The position numbers and the translations under genes are program-made. From Methanobacteriota archaeon (GTDB taxonomy: Archaea > Halobacteriota > Methanosarcinia > Methanosarcinales > Methanosarcinaceae), in the NCBI GenBank assembly GCA_030837265.1, contig JAUPKV010000629.1, positions 1 to 5,949 of the forward strand: 5,949 bases of DNA, given 5' to 3'. Shown here one piece after another: positions 1 through 5,333 of this stretch. The notes under the pieces were generated by a model. It did no database searches. It saw only the letters and a list, made by a program, of their open reading frames with translations, and was not told where the DNA came from. Within the stretch, counting starts at the first letter, position 1, and each line of letters begins with the position of its first letter.

Positions 1-582
1 CATTCCGCTATTCCAGAGACAGCCTTCTCTAATGTATTTTTCCGCAGTTTCGAAATTTGGCTTTTCTCTAAATTCCGAAACCTTATAGCCCTGTCCACAG
101 ACCTCAAAGGCTTTAATATAGCCATATCCGGTATGGGGGAAAGTCGGAACAACACCAAAAGTAACAAGGAAATCAGAAGTCAGACTTTCAGCCAAAGAAA
201 TTGTCTTCATTGCGTCTCTATCGAGAACATGATCAGAGGAAAACACTCCCACTATTGAATTCCCAAATTTAGTTTCAATTTCTTTCATTCCAAAAAAGAT
301 AGCTGGAAGTGTATTCCTGGCTTCAGGCTCAATTAAGACATTTTCAGGAGGAATTGAATGTCCAATTTCCTCAATCTGCCCGATAACAAAAAATTTTTGA
401 GCCTCGTTGGTTACAATGAAGATCTCCGATATATCGGAAATTTCAAGACAACGAAATACAGTTTCCTGAAAAAGGGATGTTTTACCGAATTTTAAGAATT
501 GTTTAGGATACATTTCCCGACTGAGAGGCCAGAGCCGCGTACCTGAGCCGCCTGCAAGAATTATCGATTTTATACAAGTCAT
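1..582 (-). CDS. manC: Mannose-1-phosphate guanylyltransferase, N-terminal part (cut by window edge)
   Basis: The product would make GDP-mannose from mannose-1-phosphate and GTP in the cytoplasm, feeding glycan, glycolipid or exopolysaccharide synthesis. The 194 visible residues carry the family motifs in order: the nucleotide-binding signature LAGGSGTRLWPLSR at residues 9-22 with YPKQF following (Lys27), EPEARNT at 85-91, SSDH at 115-118, TGYGYI at 151-156, FREKP at 171-175 and LWNSGM at 189-194. The reading frame is open across position 1, so the rest of the gene is outside the window. Whether it is the short form or the long bifunctional form with a mannose-6-phosphate isomerase domain cannot be seen. 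The ATG at 582 is the only usual start codon in frame after the upstream stop, and places the AGGSGTR motif normally. GGAG lies directly against this ATG, which is unusually close. The debranching enzyme gene lies 142 bases upstream on the same strand. A glucose-1-phosphate nucleotidyltransferase is less likely, because the EPEARNT and WNSGM motifs are typical of the mannose enzyme. Confidence 0.9.
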   Translation of the reverse strand, partial: MTCIKSIILAGGSGTRLWPLSREMYPKQFLKFGKTSLFQETVFRCLEISDISEIFIVTNEAQKFFVIGQIEEIGHSIPPENVLIEPEARNTLPAIFFGMKEIETKFGNSIVGVFSSDHVLDRDAMKTISLAESLTSDFLVTFGVVPTFPHTGYGYIKAFEVCGQGYKVSEFREKPNFETAEKYIREGCLWNSGM

Positions 583-612
583 CTCCTGTAAAACTTCGTT
601 AAGATTTATGTC
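583..612 (-). promoter_or_regulatory. Start region of the guanylyltransferase: abutting GGAG and possible TATA-like box
   Basis: Read on the minus strand, GGAG (583-586) sits immediately before the ATG with no spacer, too close for a normal Shine-Dalgarno. About 22-28 bases upstream is an AT-rich stretch, CATAAATCTT (601-610), that could be a weak TATA box for a leaderless transcript. Alternatively the gene is translated from read-through of the debranching transcript. Both readings are inference; only the abutting GGAG is directly visible. Confidence 0.35.
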
Positions 613-641
613 TCCCCAAATAACTTATTGTTCATTTGATG

Positions 642-749
642 TGGTTTTCTATTTAAGATTTGATTATGAGTATTTCCTTTATTTCCATTTAAAGTTTGAT
701 TATGAGTATTTCCTTTATTTCCATTTAAGGTTTGATTCCAAGTATTTCC
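642..749 (-). repeat. Three tandem copies of a 36-bp repeat overlapping the debranching gene's 3' end
   Basis: Three head-to-tail copies occupy 714-749, 678-713 and 642-677. In gene direction each begins GGAAATACT and contains AATCAAA, then TTAAAT near the end. The copy at 714-749 contains the last codons and the stop (725-727) of the debranching enzyme. The other two lie in the intergenic gap. The two outer, non-coding copies are more alike to each other (both have ACTCATAATCAAA) than to the coding copy (ACTTGGAATCAAA). The period is 12 codons, so each copy keeps the gene's frame and repeats its stop codon. Origin by duplication of the gene end, through replication slippage or unequal crossover, is inferred. 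Confidence 0.9.
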
Positions 750-2704
750 TCTACATATGCCCTGAGGACTTCCGCAACACTCCAGGCCTGAGAAATACAG
801 CCATTTGGGGAATAAGGATAGTTACCGTCAAAAATCTCAGAGATGGTACCGATGCCTGCAGTTTTAAGATGCATTTCAAAGCCTTGAAGAAGAGCCCTCA
901 TGTCCACAAGACTTTCTTTAGAATAATTATTAACCTTCCTGTAAGCTGTTACATAAGCCCCAAGGAGCCAGGGCCAGACAGTTCCATTGTGATAGGCAGT
1001 ATCTCTGGCTATGGCATCTCCAGTATAATATCCTTTATATAGGGGATTTTCAGGTGAGAGAGTTCTTAGCCCAAATGGGGTCAGAAGATCATTTTCAACT
1101 CTTTCTACAATTGCTTTTTCTTTCTCTGGGGAAAGCATGTTATAGGGAAGACCTATTGCAAAAATCTGATTCGGGCGTATAGCAGGGTCTTTAACCTGGT
1201 TCCCTATCTCATCTTGATATACCACATCAAAAAGACAGTTCTTCTCCGTATTCCAGAAAACATTCTCAAAGTTTGAAGCTACTCCAACTGCTAGAGCTTC
1301 ATATAAGGAAACATCTTTACCGAGAAGAGTGCCCAGATTAAAAGCAGTTTTCAAGGCATTATACCAGAGAGCATTTATCTCACAGGCCTTGCCTGCTCTG
1401 GGAGTCACTGCCCACTCACCGACTTTTGCATCCATCCAGGTAAGCTGAGGTCCCTGACGAATAAGATAATCGGTATCCATACCGATTCCAAAGTCTGTGC
1501 CTTTTGAGTAATTGTCTATGATTCCATCTATTGTGTCCCAGATTTCGGAAAGAAACATAAAGTCCTTTGTATATGCGAAATACCGACTAATAGCATGAAT
1601 AAACCAGAGAGGAGCATCTACTGTGTTATAGATTGGTTCTCCTCCAAGAGTAAGGAAAGCATTTGGTATTAAGCCTTTCCGACAGTATTTAGCAAAGTTA
1701 TTAAGAATATGTTTTGCCTCTTCAAAGCGATGGGGAATTAAAAGCAAGCCGGGTAAAGAAATCATGGTATCTCGCCCCCAGTCAGAAAACCAGTGATACC
1801 CTGCAATAACAGTAGTATCCCCTGGAAAAGGATTTTTTATGATAAAAGAATCAGTTGCCTGAAGCAGTTTAAGGGCGAAAGATTCTGTAAGTTTTGAGTT
1901 GAAAGCAAGAAGATTCTGTCGATATACTTCCCTTGTGTAGAGTTCGTCAATTTGCTCGAGAGTGAAAGAAGAAACATCTTCGGTTGAAGCTACTATAAAA
2001 AAGCGAGAGGTTCCCATTTTGAGCTTGCTCTCAAAATAACCCAGGTTGAAGTTGTCTTCCTGGAAGGCAAGCCCTCGTTTTTTTTCAGCATCATACTCGA
2101 AATTGAAATACCATTTAGGATCAGAATGGTAGTTGAGATTTGATGAAAGTGAGAAAGTGAACCCATTAGAGCTCTCCAGTTGTACTCCCATAGGATCGGT
2201 TTTCTGAGAAAAGCGGATGTCTTTTGAACGAGTAGTATAATGAAAGTTCCTAAAGTTTACCAGAGGGAATATTTTTAACAAAGCATCTTCTTTTCGTGAT
2301 CTGATATCATAGAGGATGCAGGTAGTGTTGCTATTATGAATCATAAAGACCCTCTTCTTCACAGTAAAAACATCGGTTTGGTAAACCCAAAGAGGGATAG
2401 GAGCGAGTATGAATTTGGAAAGGTAACTGAAGCCTGTGGGATAAATTGTTCCTGGGTACTTATGGGTAGCTAATTTATAGATCTCTTTGTTAATGGAGAT
2501 TTCCTCATCAAGAGACGAAAGTAGAAGAAACCTTCCGGAAGAAGTTTCCGGAGCAGCTACAAGTAGTCCATGATAAGTTCTCGTTGCTGCGCCGATGATT
2601 GTAGAGGAAGCATATCCTCCAAGCCCGTTTCCGATAATCCATTCTTTTTTTATTCCCTCTTCATAAGTTGAAAAAGAATCTGCTCCAAGCCTGATCCCAC
2701 TCAT
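725..2704 (-). CDS. Glycogen debranching enzyme (amylo-alpha-1,6-glucosidase type)
   Basis: This 659-residue cytoplasmic enzyme is expected to hydrolyse alpha-1,6 branch points during glycogen or alpha-glucan breakdown. The N-terminal domain (about 15-235) starts with the family signature KEWIIGNGLGGYASST at residues 20-35 and TRTYHGLLVA at 41-50. The C-terminal (alpha/alpha)6-barrel domain (about 265-655) shows WFSDWGRDTMISLPG (305-319), YNTVDAPLWF (359-368), LTWMDA (421-426), CEINALWYNAL (441-451), RPNQIFA (510-516), YHNGTVWPW (571-579) and ISEIFDG (621-627) followed by SQAWSVAEVLRA. The Asp of TWMD (425) and Glu of SEIFDG (623) are, from what is known of the family, the likely catalytic acids. 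There is no separate 4-alpha-glucanotransferase domain of the eukaryotic bifunctional kind. The start at 2704 sits just before the conserved N-terminal motif. No Shine-Dalgarno precedes it, but a TATA-like box lies about 25 bases upstream, which suggests a leaderless mRNA. Its 3' end is part of a tandem repeat, and the guanylyltransferase gene follows downstream. Confidence 0.95.
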   Translation of the reverse strand: MSGIRLGADSFSTYEEGIKKEWIIGNGLGGYASSTIIGAATRTYHGLLVAAPETSSGRFLLLSSLDEEISINKEIYKLATHKYPGTIYPTGFSYLSKFILAPIPLWVYQTDVFTVKKRVFMIHNSNTTCILYDIRSRKEDALLKIFPLVNFRNFHYTTRSKDIRFSQKTDPMGVQLESSNGFTFSLSSNLNYHSDPKWYFNFEYDAEKKRGLAFQEDNFNLGYFESKLKMGTSRFFIVASTEDVSSFTLEQIDELYTREVYRQNLLAFNSKLTESFALKLLQATDSFIIKNPFPGDTTVIAGYHWFSDWGRDTMISLPGLLLIPHRFEEAKHILNNFAKYCRKGLIPNAFLTLGGEPIYNTVDAPLWFIHAISRYFAYTKDFMFLSEIWDTIDGIIDNYSKGTDFGIGMDTDYLIRQGPQLTWMDAKVGEWAVTPRAGKACEINALWYNALKTAFNLGTLLGKDVSLYEALAVGVASNFENVFWNTEKNCLFDVVYQDEIGNQVKDPAIRPNQIFAIGLPYNMLSPEKEKAIVERVENDLLTPFGLRTLSPENPLYKGYYTGDAIARDTAYHNGTVWPWLLGAYVTAYRKVNNYSKESLVDMRALLQGFEMHLKTAGIGTISEIFDGNYPYSPNGCISQAWSVAEVLRAYVEEILGIKP

Positions 2705-2720
2705 ATACTTGATTAGGTTT

Positions 2721-2737
2721 TAATTTATTAAATAATT
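2721..2737 (-). promoter_or_regulatory. TATA-like promoter of the debranching gene, leaderless layout
   Basis: On the minus strand an AT-only run containing TTTAATAAATT is centred about 24-26 bases upstream of the ATG at 2704, the usual TATA-to-start-site distance in archaea. No purine-rich Shine-Dalgarno lies between box and ATG. Transcription would then begin at or next to the A of the start codon. The box is seen; its function is inferred. Confidence 0.55.
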
Positions 2738-2811
2738 GTATGCTTGGAAAAGAATGAGAAGCTTAGGAGTGAAAAGATCCACATATAACCATTGCAAAAT
2801 AATCACAATTC

Positions 2812-2823
2812 TTTAGTATAAAC
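2812..2823 (+). promoter_or_regulatory. TATA-like box for the Mrr-like gene
   Basis: TTTAGTATAAAC lies in the divergent intergenic region, 35-46 bases before the GTG at 2858. A start site about 25 bases downstream would fall near 2840-2845 and leave a short leader of 15-25 bases before either possible start codon. A weaker AT stretch, ACATATAACC (2781-2790), is also present. This is inference from base composition and spacing only. Confidence 0.4.
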
Positions 2824-2857
2824 ATAAGTTATTTCAGTTGTGCAGGATTAATAGAGT

Positions 2858-4048
2858 GTGAGAATCATGAAGCAAGACCTTTTAGAAATCCTTGTCGATA
2901 TCTTCAAATCGTGTGGTTATAGTGTCACAAAGTCCAGCCAGTGTGACATTCTTGTTGAGAAAAACGGACATCAAGCTTATGTCAGATATGCTTTAAGACC
3001 AGATTATGATGAAATAAAAGTATTTTCTGAGATGATAGAAGGTTGTACAGGAATTTATGTGATGACCCAGAAGACATCCGGAGATTTAATCAATTACGCA
3101 GCTGAACTTGGAATCCATATCTGGGACAGGGATGAACTGGCCCTTCAGATAGGAAGAGTTGTGCTCATAAACATGGAGCAGAAAACTAAAAGTCCTTGTA
3201 CCGGACCGGAAACCCAATTAATAAATGAAATATCGTATACATCCAGAAAATCAACTTTTGAACTGCAAGCAGCAGAAAAAAGAAAATCAGAAGAGGCGCT
3301 TAGAAAGAAACTTTACTTTAGCGAAAAGCCTGAGCCTCCTCAAAAACAGCAACAAAAAATAGAAAATGCCTCCTCTGAAGCTAGATCTTTGCTTTGGGAT
3401 TATGAAGAATGGAAAAACTCAAACGAATTCGAGCAGGTTAAGCAACAGGCAGAGCAACAAGCAGAGTTTCCTAAAGTTGACTCATACGAAATGCTTAATA
3501 TACATTCAATAGAGCCAAAAGTTTCTAAAGATCAGGCAATTATCATTGCAAAACCCTATGTTAGCAACCCCAAAGATGCAGTTTTGAAATTCGTGCCTTT
3601 CTGGAAATACAGTTATAAGATTGAAGTTGAGAAAAAATTCAGATCAAGGGTTTTAAGTATTGCCGGGGAAGGTAAAGGCCTTCTTAACGCTTTAAATAAA
3701 TCAAGGGAGGAGACTAAAATTGAAGGTTTTGGTGTTCCTACAAGGGTTCCAGCGGGACAATACGAAGTTAAGAGGCCCAATATAGACAGGAAACAGGCAC
3801 AAAAAATAATTCTTGATTTGATTATAGAGGAAAATACACGTGAGATGCGTTTCAACAATATGGATGGGCAAGCCATTATTTATGAAGTCAGAAGCCTCAG
3901 CCCAAGGCCTGAAGAGGTGGAACTCGATATTGAGCTTGTTTACATTCCTGTCTGGGAAGTGAAAGGAAAGCGCAACTCCCTAGAGATAAATGCATATAAT
4001 GCAAAAGTTCTGGAACAGCCTATGGACGAAGATGCGGAATTTCTATGA
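2858..4048 (+). CDS. Protein with degenerate Mrr-like nuclease domain and duplicated C-terminal domain, function unknown
   Basis: I do not recognise a named function. Residues 1-105 look like an Mrr-type restriction-endonuclease fold: an initial helix, CDILVEKNGHQAYVRYA at 29-45, GIYVMT at 65-70, then SGDLINYAAELGIHIWD and DELALQIG, a typical Mrr ending of helix, strand and short helix. Asp30 matches the family's catalytic Asp, but the Gln-x-Lys expected on the next strand reads Arg43-Tyr-Ala45, so catalysis is probably lost. Residues 106-205 form a Lys/Glu/Gln-rich linker, likely helical or disordered. Residues 206-396 hold two similar segments: KDQA plus FVPFW (224-249) and RKQA plus YIPVW (311-366). 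The second ends ...EINAYNAKVL, resembling PepSY-like strands. No signal peptide or membrane segment is seen, so it is probably cytoplasmic. The start is uncertain: GTG at 2858 gives the longest form, while ATG at 2867 (MKQDLLEI) is at least as plausible. It is transcribed divergently from the debranching gene, and nothing links their functions. Confidence 0.85.
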   Translation: MRIMKQDLLEILVDIFKSCGYSVTKSSQCDILVEKNGHQAYVRYALRPDYDEIKVFSEMIEGCTGIYVMTQKTSGDLINYAAELGIHIWDRDELALQIGRVVLINMEQKTKSPCTGPETQLINEISYTSRKSTFELQAAEKRKSEEALRKKLYFSEKPEPPQKQQQKIENASSEARSLLWDYEEWKNSNEFEQVKQQAEQQAEFPKVDSYEMLNIHSIEPKVSKDQAIIIAKPYVSNPKDAVLKFVPFWKYSYKIEVEKKFRSRVLSIAGEGKGLLNALNKSREETKIEGFGVPTRVPAGQYEVKRPNIDRKQAQKIILDLIIEENTREMRFNNMDGQAIIYEVRSLSPRPEEVELDIELVYIPVWEVKGKRNSLEINAYNAKVLEQPMDEDAEFL

Positions 4049-4078
4049 ATTAAAAATTGAGAGAAGTATTTTTGAAGA

Positions 4079-4094
4079 AAAATATATAAAATAT
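4079..4094 (+). promoter_or_regulatory. Upstream TATA-like box in the hesB leader region
   Basis: AAAATATATAAAATAT is a strong match to an archaeal TATA box, 30 bases after the stop of the Mrr-like gene. It would start transcription near 4115-4120 and give about 245 bases of leader before the HesB protein, or drive a short non-coding RNA. Function is inferred; AT-rich DNA yields such matches by chance. Confidence 0.35.
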
Positions 4095-4253
4095 GAAATA
4101 TAGTAACATATTCAGCAGAAAAATAGAATTCCCCTGGAAATCCGTATTTTGCTCTTCCTGAGATTCTTATGGAAAGGCTTTCTTCAGGGATAAAATACCA
4201 GTTCTACATAAACATTATATGTGTCCAAACGATATATATGTCTCAGATGCTAG

Positions 4254-4264
4254 AATATATAAAG
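4254..4264 (+). promoter_or_regulatory. Probable main TATA box for the hesB-nac unit
   Basis: AATATATAAAG is close to the archaeal TATA consensus. It predicts a start site near 4285-4290 and a leader of about 75 bases, typical of Methanosarcina mRNAs. The Shine-Dalgarno GAGGT (4351-4355), six bases before the ATG, supports a leadered message. The promoter assignment is inferred from sequence and spacing. Confidence 0.5.
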
Positions 4265-4361
4265 TTTGGAAATTATCTTTAAGCTTTACTAGACGAATCT
4301 CGATAAAATAAAAATAAATAAATACTTTAGTGTTATTTGAAGCAAAAAAAGAGGTATATAA

Positions 4362-4679
4362 ATGATCGAAGTAACAGATAAAGCTGCTTCAGAGCTTAAA
4401 ACATTGATTGAGCAGGAAGGAAAACCTGATCTTGCCCTCAGAATTTTTGTTGCCGGGGTCGCATGCAGTGGAATTCAATATGGACTTGCCTTTGATGATG
4501 AAAAGAACGAAGATGACGTAACGATGGAAAGTAATGGAATCAAACTCGTTATGACACAAGATATTGAAAAAAGTTTCTCAAATGGTAGCATCGATTTTAT
4601 TGAAGATGAAAATGGAAAAGGATTCCTTATTCGTAACCCTACTGCCGGCGGATGCGGTACATGTGGCGGATGTCATTAA
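4362..4679 (+). CDS. HesB/IscA-type iron-sulfur cluster assembly protein with Cys-rich tail
   Basis: This 105-residue protein has the length and layout of A-type iron-sulfur carriers (IscA, SufA, ErpA), which bind clusters or iron and pass them to apoproteins in the cytoplasm. It starts ITEV-like with MIEVTDKAASELKTLI, has the first conserved Cys in VACSGIQYGLAFD (Cys35), and ends FLIRNPTAGG followed by CGTCGGCH. The family normally ends with Cys-Gly-Cys. Here the tail has Cys98, Cys101, Cys104 and His105 in a C-x2-C-x2-C-H spacing, one Cys more than usual. A carrier role is therefore likely, but ligand geometry may differ. The start is well supported: GAGGT at 4351-4355 lies six bases before the ATG. 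The gene is followed 80 bases later by the NAC gene with no T-rich terminator between, so co-transcription is likely. In the same frame, 21 open codons follow the stop codon. Confidence 0.9.
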   Translation: MIEVTDKAASELKTLIEQEGKPDLALRIFVAGVACSGIQYGLAFDDEKNEDDVTMESNGIKLVMTQDIEKSFSNGSIDFIEDENGKGFLIRNPTAGGCGTCGGCH

Positions 4680-4759
4680 GGTAATGTAATCGCGCTGAGG
4701 TATGAGAAACCCGAACCTGAAGAAGCAGAAAAAAATCAAAAATAAAGGAGAAGCTAATT

Positions 4760-5122
4760 ATGTTTCCAGGAATGGGAGGGGTGGGAGGCCGGGGAATGAA
4801 CCCGGCTAAAATGAAGCAGATGATGAAACAAATGGGGATTGATGTTAAAGAGTTACAGGACGTTCAGGAAGTAATTATAAGGACTGCGGACTTTAACATT
4901 GTTATAGAGAACGCAAATGTCACTATCATGAAAGTCCAGGGCTCGGAAACCTACCAGATTGTAGGCGACGCAAAAGAAGTCCCTAAGGAGATGGAAATCC
5001 CCGCTGAAGATATAAAACTGGTAATGGAGCAGACAGGCGTTTCAGAAGAAGAGGCCCGAAAAGCTCTTAAAAACTCAAACGGGGATCTGGCAGAAGCTAT
5101 AGTATCACTTTCTTCTTCTTGA
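4760..5122 (+). CDS. nac: Nascent polypeptide-associated complex protein (archaeal NAC)
   Basis: Archaeal NAC is a ribosome-associated homodimer that contacts nascent chains at the tunnel exit and is thought to guide their folding or targeting. The 120 residues are full length for the family. A Gly/Met-rich start (MFPGMGGVGGRGMNPAKMKQMMKQMGI) is typical. The NAC dimerisation domain spans about 33-70 (ELQDVQEVIIRT ... MKVQGSETYQIVGD), and a UBA domain spans about 82-118 (EDIKLVMEQTGVSEEEARKAL ... NGDLAEAIVSL). The AAAGGAG at 4744-4750 is nine bases before the ATG, a strong and well-placed ribosome binding site. The gene probably shares an mRNA with the HesB protein upstream. It ends in a run of Ser codons and is followed at once by a T-rich terminator. 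Confidence 0.96.
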   Translation: MFPGMGGVGGRGMNPAKMKQMMKQMGIDVKELQDVQEVIIRTADFNIVIENANVTIMKVQGSETYQIVGDAKEVPKEMEIPAEDIKLVMEQTGVSEEEARKALKNSNGDLAEAIVSLSSS

Positions 5123-5127
5123 TCTCC

Positions 5128-5163
5128 TTTTTACACTTTTTTAATTTCAATTTGATCTTTTTT
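5128..5163 (+). terminator. T-rich transcription terminator after nac
   Basis: Three T runs (5128-5132, 5137-5142, 5158-5163) begin five bases after the NAC stop codon, with no stable hairpin in front of them. Archaeal RNA polymerase terminates at such oligo-T tracts, so this is the likely end of the hesB-nac transcript. Confidence 0.65.
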
Positions 5164-5294
5164 AGTAGGTTTATAGCCTTGATTCCCGGTGGCCAATAAC
5201 GAGCTGAGCCCGCTAATACTTGATATTATATCCCTTGAAATTTAAAATTTCTCTTTTTCTAAAGATTTTCGTTTATTGGAGCGTTAATTATAGA

Positions 5295-5324
5295 TCATCG
5301 TTATGTGTTTATACATAACGATGA
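5295..5324 (+). promoter_or_regulatory. Perfect 12-bp hairpin next to the transposase Shine-Dalgarno
   Basis: TCATCGTTATGT (5295-5306) and its exact reverse complement (5313-5324) flank a 6-base loop, GTTTAT. The 3' arm ends two bases into the ribosome binding site GAGGA (5323-5327). In RNA this stem could partly mask the site. A binding site for a dimeric protein is the other reading. Confidence 0.65.
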
Positions 5325-5333
5325 GGAACTTGC

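Larger units (their letters stand above)
4049..4361 (+). other. AT-rich 313-base intergenic region with several TATA-like boxes
   Basis: This stretch holds no convincing gene. A T5 run (4069-4073) just after the upstream stop may serve as a weak terminator. Two very similar TATA-like boxes follow (4079-4094 and 4254-4264), with further AT-rich runs at 4229-4238 and 4305-4324. Between the two boxes, CCCTGGAAA (4132-4140) can pair with TTTC..CAGGG (4179-4189, bulged TT) around a 38-base loop, so a transcript from the upstream box could be structured. A 36-codon ORF at 4169 has no ribosome binding site and looks accidental. Confidence 0.6.

Noticed and set aside
608..1042. A 144-codon plus-strand ORF with repeated YFLYFHL-type peptides
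   Set aside because: It is antisense to the debranching gene, and its repeated peptide is just the 36-bp tandem repeat read on the other strand.
3613..3876. An 87-codon minus-strand ORF
   Set aside because: It lies wholly inside the Mrr-like gene, has no ribosome binding site and no recognisable motif.
4169..4279. A 36-codon ORF in the hesB leader region
   Set aside because: It has no Shine-Dalgarno, is AT-rich and ends randomly; there is no sign of selection for coding.
4702..4806. A 34-codon ORF starting with ATG after GAGG and overlapping the start of nac
   Set aside because: GAGGT touches the ATG with no spacer and the ORF reads through the nac ribosome binding site and start in another frame; the nac start is far better supported.
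5171..5194. GATTCCCGG resembling a tRNA T-arm, as in a tRNA remnant or attachment site
   Set aside because: The matching 5' side of the T stem is absent, no acceptor stem can be formed and no other tRNA arms are present.
5237..5251. GAAATTT-A-AAATTTC near-palindrome as an intrinsic terminator or operator
   Set aside because: With a real loop only about five A/T pairs remain, too weak for a confident hairpin; it is mentioned only as part of the IS upstream region.
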